Of a DNA stretch of 64,000 bases, positions 58,900-64,000 are shown piece after piece. The DNA comes from Rhizobium etli 8C-3. Its GTDB lineage: Bacteria > Pseudomonadota > Alphaproteobacteria > Rhizobiales > Rhizobiaceae. Position 1 is the first letter of the stretch. Every line of letters begins with the position of its first letter. Under the pieces are notes generated by a model, which did not search any database, was not told where the DNA came from, and saw nothing but the letters and a program-made list of their open reading frames with translations. The stretch covers positions 561,001 to 625,000 of the forward strand of contig NZ_CP017241.1 of the NCBI RefSeq assembly GCF_001908375.1, in the 5' to 3' direction. The position numbers were made by a program, and so were the translations under genes.

Positions 58900-59112
58900 A
58901 TGAAGGGTTCAACAAAGGCTTTGCTCCTGTCAGCTGCGAGCAGTGGCGTCGTTACGGGCGGTCTGTACGGGTTCGGCCTTAACGCCGGATTTTCTCTGAC
59001 CATCTGGGCCATTGCCACTCTGTCCATCTACCCAAAGGTATTGCAGGACATGGCAAACGAGAAAATCCTCGATCATGATTGGCCGACGAGGGACGGCGCA
59101 GATAAGCGTTAG
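58900..59112 (+). CDS. small membrane protein of the tRNA-Phe element
   Basis: 70 residues with GGAGGGGG before the ATG (MKGSTKALLLSAASSGVVTG). Gly/Ala-rich hydrophobic helices (about 8-45), then polar tail ILDHDWPTRDGADKR. Unknown function. Confidence 0.6.
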   Translation: MKGSTKALLLSAASSGVVTGGLYGFGLNAGFSLTIWAIATLSIYPKVLQDMANEKILDHDWPTRDGADKR

Positions 59113-59285
59113 AGCCGCTGTTTTTCCTGGGCAAAAAAATTCCGCGCGTGAGGGGGGCGCGGGTCCCGTGATCACGCTGCCTCTCAAGTTTCACCCGCCC
59201 CCTTGCGTTCCTGCGCTCCTATATGCCTTTTCGGTGACCTGCCGCTATGGTCGGAAGGGCAGAGTTATTCGGTCAGGAGAGATTC

Positions 59286-59576
59286 GTGTCGACTTTTGCA
59301 ATTGAGCTCAAGGGTTTCGCCGCAAGCGCGTGGTGCCAAGTCCTTTATCCGCCCCATGACCCCTACATCGAAACCGTCAACTGCAACGGTGAACAAAAGT
59401 ATATCCTGCATTCAAAAGAATTCGACGGGTGCATTGATGCAGGTCAGGTGCTCCAAATTGCTATCCCGTTCGTACGTCTGCTGAGCGCCTTCATGGACAT
59501 GCACTTTCAAGGCATTGAGCCACTCACAATTGGTGAATTCGTCCAGGAGCGCAATGACGAGGGCGAGATTTCATGA
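59286..59576 (+). CDS. hypothetical protein, first of coupled pair
   Basis: 96 residues from a GTG with AGGAGAG five bases upstream (VSTFAIELKGFAASAWCQVL). Contains ETVNCNGEQKYILHSKEF and a C-terminal helix (IPFVRLLSAFMDMHFQGIEP). Overlaps the next gene by four bases (ATGA). Its CNG..Y.I.S pattern may correspond to the N-terminal region of larger related proteins (weak recollection). Unknown function. Confidence 0.6.
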   Translation: MSTFAIELKGFAASAWCQVLYPPHDPYIETVNCNGEQKYILHSKEFDGCIDAGQVLQIAIPFVRLLSAFMDMHFQGIEPLTIGEFVQERNDEGEIS

Positions 59577-60169
59577 TGCATCGCGGTAAGCGACTGCCGT
59601 TCATAGAGACTTATCCCGACCAGGAATCTCCTTCTGCTGTTCAGGCGGCTTTGGCAAAAGCATCAACAGCTCCGCGATCGGTGATCGACGCGATTGAGCA
59701 TTTTAGTTCCATGCCAGTCATCGATGTTGGCGTGGGACACACGGCAAAGCTCGATAATTGGCATGACCTCTACAAAGCATATGAAGCGCTGGGCAAGGTC
59801 TCCGGCTTGGCAAAATACGGTATTCAGAGAAGCCAAGCCGAAAGAGTCAGAAACCAAGCGCAACATTTTCGGCACAACAAGACAACTGCACCGTATGCAG
59901 GAATGTCTCTGGATGAGGCGAAGGCCCTTATCATTTTCGGCCTTAAAAAACGCTCTCTCCTTGGTGCTTTAGGTCCTATTCACAGTCATAGCGGGCGGAG
60001 GATCGCTGTCCCTGCCTGCCGCTCATTGGGTTTGTTGGCGAAATCGCCGGGGTCGGCCTCCGTTCCTTCGCCCGGAAGTCGTCTTCCGCTTTGCCTTCCC
60101 AAGCATGCTCCTCCGCATTACCCTAGCGATATGGCGACAAAATTCTTATACATGGATGAGCAGTACTAA
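59573..60169 (+). CDS. HEPN-like protein, second of coupled pair (C-terminus apparently frameshifted)
   Basis: 198 residues, starting ATGATG. Helical core LDNWHDLYKAYEALGKV, then the RNxxxH-type motif RNQAQHFRH (Arg93, His98) and PYAGMSLDEAKALI. HEPN RNases carry Rx4-6H; the match is by eye. After residue 123 the frame passes an A6 run (59945-59950) and continues as ~70 residues of low-quality sequence. One A fewer would end the protein at a TAG (59970-59972) after LKNALSLVL, the length expected for the fold. Probable frameshift, sequencing error or slippage site. Confidence 0.55.
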   Translation: MMHRGKRLPFIETYPDQESPSAVQAALAKASTAPRSVIDAIEHFSSMPVIDVGVGHTAKLDNWHDLYKAYEALGKVSGLAKYGIQRSQAERVRNQAQHFRHNKTTAPYAGMSLDEAKALIIFGLKKRSLLGALGPIHSHSGRRIAVPACRSLGLLAKSPGSASVPSPGSRLPLCLPKHAPPHYPSDMATKFLYMDEQY

Positions 60170-60234
60170 ACCCTAACACCCACCGCAACGGGCAGACGTC
60201 ACGGCGCAAAAAGTGTGTATCGCTGACCGGTGTG

Positions 60235-60414
60235 CTAATTCCGACCGATCACTTCGGCGAACATAATAGCCATGACGAGCGCGACAAAGATCATTCCCCA
60301 CATCTCAAGCGTATGGCCTTGAGCGTGCTTCTTTGCCGCTATGAATATGCAAGTGCCACATAGGGTAAGCCAAGCCAGCCCTATCAGCCTCTCAATTGGC
60401 AATTCCCAATCCAT
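60235..60414 (-). CDS. 59-residue small membrane protein
   Basis: ATG lies one base after the TAA of the upstream small gene (60416-60607), so the two are coupled. Two hydrophobic helices: IGLAWLTLCGTCIFIAA and MWGMIFVALVMAIMFAEVIG, with a basic loop. Unknown function; small element protein. Confidence 0.6.
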   Translation of the reverse strand: MDWELPIERLIGLAWLTLCGTCIFIAAKKHAQGHTLEMWGMIFVALVMAIMFAEVIGRN

Positions 60415-60415
60415 A

Positions 60416-60607
60416 TTAGGGAGCCATTATGTGCGCCTTCGGTGCGACCGATAGGAGCGCGTTACCGTCACCCGGCTCGCTCTTGCCATATCCAGCGATC
60501 GCTAGGCCGATGAATGCCACGACGAATAGAATGGATAGGACGCCGATCCAATCCGCCCGGAGCGTTACGCCAGCGCTTGCCCTTTGAGTGTCGGCTATGT
60601 CTGTCAT
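60416..60607 (-). CDS. 63-residue small membrane protein
   Basis: Begins MTDIADTQRASAGVTLRADW, followed by one membrane helix (IGVLSILFVVAFIGLAIAGY) and a polar tail. AAGGA lies close to the ATG. Coupled to the gene at 60235-60414. Unknown function. Confidence 0.6.
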   Translation of the reverse strand: MTDIADTQRASAGVTLRADWIGVLSILFVVAFIGLAIAGYGKSEPGDGNALLSVAPKAHIMAP

Positions 60608-60779
60608 TCCTTAACCCCTTGGCCTTCCCTCCCATGGCGCTAAGATAGATGGTCAGCTGCACCTAATGAACGCGCCAGAATGACGCCGACGGAACATCTA
60701 GCGGGCAATCGCCAGCCAATCGCCGCGTCATTTTTGACACTATGTCAGTGAGAGCTTGCCTATGGGAGCCGAAGCGCGT

Positions 60780-60965
60780 TCAGGATTTGGGACCGTAAGC
60801 CGTGTCGTGCCGGTCCTTCGCGTTCATGTATCCAGCCATGGCACTTGCAAGGCCAATCGATAAGCGAACTTGAACTGCGTCCTCCCAGACCGCGACCTGA
60901 TCGCTTCTTCGATGATCTATGATACGGTAGGTTCCGTTGTTTTCCCGTTCAATTTCGTATCTCAT
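60780..60965 (-). CDS. 61-residue hypothetical protein
   Basis: Begins MRYEIERENNGTYRIIDHRR and ends with an amphipathic helix (LSIGLASAMAGYMNAKDRHD). Soluble. Ribosome site is weak. Unknown family; character like small prophage or plasmid proteins. Confidence 0.45.
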   Translation of the reverse strand: MRYEIERENNGTYRIIDHRRSDQVAVWEDAVQVRLSIGLASAMAGYMNAKDRHDTAYGPKS

Positions 60966-61122
60966 CGCCGCGCCTATCTTGAGCTTCAGCCGACATTAAA
61001 GCCGCATTCTAGCTGATTCGCCATTTTGTGACATTATGTCAGTTAGCAGAGACTAATAAACTATCCCCTTTAGTTCACTCTTGGTTGCTTCTAGGTTTCC
61101 TTCATACTTCTTTTGGTTGATC

Positions 61123-61359
61123 TTAACGGTCCCCTAGCGCTGCACTGAACGGCAGTCGGATCAAGTCTTCAATGCCTCTTGATAGCACCAGCCCCGCCCG
61201 GATCGCGCGACGCAGCCTCCTGTAATGTGCAAAAACCGTTGCACGGCTGCGCGGAGCGCCATTCCTAGCGCCCCAAATGATCGCCTCGATCCTTCCATAG
61301 CATCCGCAATGGTCAGCCCATCGCCATTGAGCCGATTCCGATGACGGCAAGCGCCCCAA
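61123..61359 (-). CDS. possible hypothetical protein
   Basis: 78 codons from a TTG, overlapping the end of the small membrane ORF. The part RIEAIIWGARNGAPRSRATV and YRRLRRAIRAGLVLSRGIED looks like a coherent basic helix, but no ribosome site is evident. Low confidence. Confidence 0.3.
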   Translation of the reverse strand: MGRLPSSESAQWRWADHCGCYGRIEAIIWGARNGAPRSRATVFAHYRRLRRAIRAGLVLSRGIEDLIRLPFSAALGDR

Positions 61360-61447
61360 TCCCTATCAACTTCCAACGCTTGACGTCATAATCCGCTTGT
61401 CTAATTGGGCCATAGCCCGCACGGAGACCGCGCCTGACCAGACGCAT
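61313..61447 (-). CDS. 44-residue small membrane protein
   Basis: Begins MRLVRRGLRAGYGPIRQADY and ends in a hydrophobic helix (LIGIGALAVIGIGSMAMG). GGGAGGG lies upstream at slightly long spacing. Unknown function. Confidence 0.4.
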   Translation of the reverse strand: MRLVRRGLRAGYGPIRQADYDVKRWKLIGIGALAVIGIGSMAMG

Positions 61448-61526
61448 CAACGCGTGCCCTCCCAAAAGACCATTGGAAGGCTCTGCTCCAGCGGGGAGTA
61501 AGCCGCTCGGCATGCACAGTGGTAGT

Positions 61527-61555
61527 TTGAAAATCCGCGTGTCGCTGGTTCGATT
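61527..61555 (+). repeat. 29-bp repeat of tRNA-Phe core, probable right attachment-type site
   Basis: Exact copy of 57995-58023. Upstream CAGTGGTAG resembles the tRNA D-arm CAGTTGGTAG, so a degenerate tRNA fragment is an alternative. After the repeat the sequence differs from the tRNA 3' end (GGCTGGAG instead of CCGGCTCTG). Confidence 0.6.
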
Positions 61556-61700
61556 GGCTGGAGAAAGAATGTTTCATGCTGCTTTAGGCGTTTCACCGCG
61601 ATCGGGGCGACCTCATTGACCAATTTGAGGGGCGGTCCTGAGTGGTCCGCCGCTGGTGGCATCAGACCGCAGGATAGCTATCGGCCCCAACGGCCTCGAT

Positions 61701-62033
61701 TCATTGTACGATTTTTATTCGCCCCTTCATATTCGGATGAAATCGGCAGTAGTAGTCGACAGTGTCACTTGCAGCGACGAGATGGCTTGCCACTTTACCG
61801 GGCGGGATAAGGACCTCCCAGCCGCCCTCGACGGTAGCAGTGTGGGCGAAGGGATCCTTATTGATCCATTCGATGATCTCGCCGGCATTGACCTCGATGT
61901 CGGCGGGCAGGAAGGCAAGTTTCTCGATCACGACATGGACCGTGCCGTTGTGGGCGCGGGCAAGCGCGCTGCCCGTGAGCACCGCGGCGCCCGTCACGAG
62001 AAGCTGCCGGCGGTTGAGAAGGCCAGCCGTCAT
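61701..62033 (-). CDS. cupredoxin-domain copper protein
   Basis: 110 residues. Signal sequence with RR pair (LLNRRQLLVTGAAVL), then a cupredoxin fold with copper ligands His in AHTATV and Cys/His/Met in YYCRFHPNMKG (type 1 site). Amicyanin/pseudoazurin-like electron-transfer protein of the periplasm. Overlaps the DUF4142 gene by four bases. Confidence 0.9.
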   Translation of the reverse strand: MTAGLLNRRQLLVTGAAVLTGSALARAHNGTVHVVIEKLAFLPADIEVNAGEIIEWINKDPFAHTATVEGGWEVLIPPGKVASHLVAASDTVDYYCRFHPNMKGRIKIVQ

Positions 62034-62551
62034 TTCAGGCCTGCGGCGACATGCTCGGCATGCTGCTGATGGCCCTGGAAAAGTTTCAGTCCGGTTTCCA
62101 GCAGACTTTTCAGTTCAGCATTCTGTGTCGAGGGGATGAGCAGGGTTTCGAGCGCGCCATTGACCTGCTTATGGTAGGCAACTTCGCTCTCGATATAAGC
62201 CCTGTCGAAGGCGGCGCCATCGAGCTTGCTGAGTTCGGCGCGCTTCCCCTCAGCCGCCTTGGCAAGCGTCTGGCTGGTGGCGTTATCCTCCGGTGTCACG
62301 TTCAGCTTCTTAACGAGTACCAGTGCCATCTCGTTGACGGTCTCGTGGTCCTTCTGCATCGACTCGGCGAAGGATTTAACGTCCGGATTCGTCGTCTTCG
62401 AGAGGGCGAGCTTGGCGGCTTCCACGTCGATGACGCCGGCACTGTAGGCGATATGGGCGATCTGCGGATCAGTCGGCTTGTCGGCCGCTGTCGCAAGAGG
62501 GGCGGTGAGGGCAAGGCAGGCTGCGCCGAGCGCGGCAATCAGGGTTTTCAT
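62030..62551 (-). CDS. DUF4142-domain secreted protein
   Basis: 173 residues. Signal peptide (MKTLIAALGAACLALTAPLA), then a four-helix DUF4142 domain (AAKLALSKTTNPDVKSFAES, MQKDHETVNEMAL, YIESEVAYHKQVNGALETLL). Ferritin-like helical bundle; periplasmic. GGAG before the ATG. Operon with the ECF sigma and cupredoxin. Confidence 0.9.
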   Translation of the reverse strand: MKTLIAALGAACLALTAPLATAADKPTDPQIAHIAYSAGVIDVEAAKLALSKTTNPDVKSFAESMQKDHETVNEMALVLVKKLNVTPEDNATSQTLAKAAEGKRAELSKLDGAAFDRAYIESEVAYHKQVNGALETLLIPSTQNAELKSLLETGLKLFQGHQQHAEHVAAGLK

Positions 62552-62603
62552 CGGAGTCTCCTTGGCGCCGCGGTTGGCCGGCGCCTGTTACGGTTGACGC
62601 AGC

Positions 62604-62633
62604 ATTAGATGCCGGCCCGCCGCGGAGGTTCCC
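62604..62633 (-). promoter_or_regulatory. candidate ECF-type promoter upstream of DUF4142
   Basis: GGGAACCT and TCTAAT are separated by ECF-like spacing just after the sigma stop. GGAAC is the usual ECF -35, but the -10 deviates from the EcfG CGTT. A weak match. Confidence 0.35.
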
Positions 62634-62634
62634 G

Positions 62635-63324
62635 TTATTGTGGTAATCCAAGTCTCGCGACAACGGCGCCCGTCAACCGGTCGCAGCGCGCGCCGGCAAA
62701 GGGGAAGGCGTCGATGAGCACGGGTCCGATTTTTGCCTCGAGTTGGGTGCGGATGAGCTTGCGAGCGCGGTGGAGCCGCGTCTTCACCGTTGCCGCGGGT
62801 ATCTCCAGCAGCGCCGCTGTCTCCTCGACGCTCAGGCCCTCGATGGCGCGGGCGACGAAGACAAGGCGAAAGGTTTCAGGAAGCGCATCGGTCGCCTCCT
62901 CGACGAGGTGAAGAAGCTGTCGCTGTGCAGTGACGCGCTCCGGATCGGCGGCCGGAGAGGCAAGCGGAAACTGGACGATCTCCGCTTCCGATCGCCCGAT
63001 CTCGCTGCCGGCGCGTTTCAACCGCTTCTGTGCCCGAAGCCTCATCAAGGCTGAATTGAGCGCAATGCGTGACAGCCAGGTCGACAGCAAGGAATCTCCT
63101 TGAAAAGTGTCGAGGCTGGCGAACGCGCGCAGATAAGCCTCCTGCAACACATCTTCGGCATCCGAATTACTGCGCACCACCGCGCGCACGAGCCGGTAGA
63201 GGCGCTGGTTGTTGGCCCTGATGATCTGCCGGATGGCCTCCACCTCGCCGCCGGCCGCACGGCGAACGAGGCGTGCTTCCTCTTCGGCGACGGCAGGAAG
63301 AGAAACATTCTGTAAAGCTGGCAT
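62635..63324 (-). CDS. ECF-type RNA polymerase sigma factor
   Basis: 229 residues from MPALQNVSLPAVAEEEARLV with AAAGGAG eight bases before the ATG; a start 24 bases upstream overlaps the ribosome site. Sigma-70 region 2 (about 35-100; AEDVLQEAYLRAFASLDTFQ) and region 4 (about 150-200; LSVEETAALLEIPAATVKTR). No anti-sigma gene adjoins; DUF4142 and cupredoxin follow. Confidence 0.92.
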   Translation of the reverse strand: MPALQNVSLPAVAEEEARLVRRAAGGEVEAIRQIIRANNQRLYRLVRAVVRSNSDAEDVLQEAYLRAFASLDTFQGDSLLSTWLSRIALNSALMRLRAQKRLKRAGSEIGRSEAEIVQFPLASPAADPERVTAQRQLLHLVEEATDALPETFRLVFVARAIEGLSVEETAALLEIPAATVKTRLHRARKLIRTQLEAKIGPVLIDAFPFAGARCDRLTGAVVARLGLPQ

Positions 63325-63518
63325 CGGTATGCTCCTTTCGGGATTCATTTGATGCCTATTTCGCCGGAAGGTTCCCTACCGAGAGTCTGCGGCCGCAGGA
63401 TCGTCCTGCCAAACATCGGAGGCGGTTTTGTGGTGGCGGCGGCCATAGCTGGAGCAACCCTGCCGCTGGGATCAATGCCTTGGGCCGCATCTTCAGACAC
63501 CTCAAGCATGCAGGCGGT

Positions 63519-63716
63519 CGAAACCCGATAACCCAGAAGGAACGGTCGCTCCGCATGCGCTGCGATCACCCGCTTTACTTCGCGGACCACGGCGAGCGGG
63601 AACCGCATCCGGTTTTCGAACGTGACGCCCCATGCGTCGTCACGTTGACTGTAATGAGGCGAGAAGAATTTCTGGATCAAGATGCCATGAGCCCCGTGGA
63701 GTTTGATGACAAACAT
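63519..63716 (-). pseudogene. old yellow enzyme (NADH:flavin oxidoreductase) fragment
   Basis: About 60 residues (HGAHGILIQKFFSPHYSQRD, FENRMRFPLAVVREVKRVIA, ERPFLLGYRVS) match an internal part of OYE-family enzymes, where HGAHGYL...FFSP...ENR is a signature. The sequence around it in the same frame is unrelated, so both ends of the ~370-residue protein are missing. Next to a divergent LysR gene, the usual partner of such enzymes. Confidence 0.65.
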
Positions 63717-63762
63717 TGATCAGGCGCTACAATCTGCATGAAGTCAGAAATGGAATTGATAA

Positions 63763-64000
63763 ATGCGTCATGGTGATTTCAGCGAACTTGCAGCCTTCAT
63801 TGCCGTTGCCGAGGCTGGCAGTTTCACGCGCGCCGCTGCCAAGCTCGGGCTTTCCCAATCCGCTGTCAGCTACTCGGTCAGAATGCTGGAGCAGAAGCTG
63901 GGGGTGCGGCTGATCTCCCGCACCACCCGAAGTCTATCGCTGACGGATGCCGGGCAACGCATGTTGCGAAACCTCCGTCCAGCGTTCGATCACATCGAAA
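63763..64000 (+). CDS. LysR-family transcriptional regulator (N-terminal part; runs off window)
   Basis: 79 residues before the window ends: LysR winged helix with MRHGDFSELAAFIAVAEAG, SFTRAAAKLGLSQSAVSYSV and LEQKLGVRLISRTTRSLSLT. The effector domain lies beyond. Divergent from the OYE fragment. Confidence 0.93.
   Translation, partial: MRHGDFSELAAFIAVAEAGSFTRAAAKLGLSQSAVSYSVRMLEQKLGVRLISRTTRSLSLTDAGQRMLRNLRPAFDHIE

Larger units (their letters stand above)
58040..61526. mobile_element. putative remnant element at tRNA-Phe
   Basis: 3.5 kb bounded by the tRNA-Phe 29-bp repeats. Contains a broken DUF6456-like gene, a coupled HEPN-like pair and several tiny membrane proteins, with long gaps. 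No integrase, excisionase or transposase was found. It may be a decayed integrated element or chance tRNA duplication. Confidence 0.45.

Noticed and set aside
58040..61600. Search for an integrase, transposase or CRISPR repeats in the tRNA-Phe segment
   Set aside because: None visible in any frame; no regularly spaced repeats seen anywhere in the window.

Overview
The window looks like a chromosomal segment of an alphaproteobacterium of the Rhizobiaceae, most likely Rhizobium. High GC, the cluster murA - DUF2948 - hisD - UPF0262 - low-molecular-weight phosphatase - infA - maf - yacG - tRNA-Phe, a PodJ-type polarity protein, a DUF982 protein, an ActR/RegA-type regulator, several FixJ-type receivers and mosaic intergenic palindromes all point that way. 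No strain can be named from this sequence alone.

Layout. 1-6.3 kb: signalling and accessory DNA. It holds the N-terminal part of a large Ser/Thr-kinase/AAA-ATPase receptor that runs off the left edge, three orphan response regulators (one without its phospho-acceptor Asp) and long non-coding stretches. 6.3-11.6 kb: a CAP-domain lipoprotein and a DUF6460 membrane protein, a TPR methyltransferase, and two YitT membrane paralogues flanking an AhpD-like protein and an Rrf2 regulator. 11.6-15 kb: helicase plus PdeM of the ligase-associated DNA damage response. 15-22 kb: a tctA remnant, a lytic transglycosylase lipoprotein, UspA, a reductase/HxlR divergent pair, TauE/SafE with a TIGR02186 protein, and a C39-like peptidase/Ddl pair. 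22.4-26.2 kb: podJ. 26.4-31.7 kb: Lrp with a cystathionine gamma-synthase-like enzyme, then MocR with an EamA exporter. 31.9-37.9 kb: a beta-oxidation operon (acyl-CoA dehydrogenase, thiolase, FadB/J-type enzyme, VOC protein) behind a near-perfect 22-bp LiuR-like operator. 38.3-48.6 kb: cold-shock protein, NahK/ErcS hybrid kinase, mscL, aminotransferase, UDP-glucose epimerase, hydroxyisobutyryl-CoA hydrolase-like enzyme and a UvrD-type helicase. 48.6-51.9 kb: small secreted and membrane proteins, one decayed lipoprotein, and tRNA-Thr. 52-58 kb: the conserved murA-to-tRNA-Phe housekeeping block. 58.0-61.55 kb: a small accessory segment between tRNA-Phe and a 29-bp exact repeat of part of that tRNA. 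It holds a broken DUF6456-like gene, a coupled gene pair whose second member has a HEPN-like motif, and several tiny membrane proteins, but no integrase. 61.7-64 kb: an ECF sigma - DUF4142 - cupredoxin operon, a fragment of an old-yellow-enzyme gene, and the start of a LysR regulator.

The most novel-looking parts are the tRNA-Phe segment with its HEPN-like pair (apparently frameshifted in an A6 run), the ActR/RegA paralogue with Glu at the phospho-site, the hairpin that buries the ribosome binding site of the TTG-started transglycosylase, and the C39-peptidase/Ddl operon. All names come from motif recognition by eye; no database search was run.
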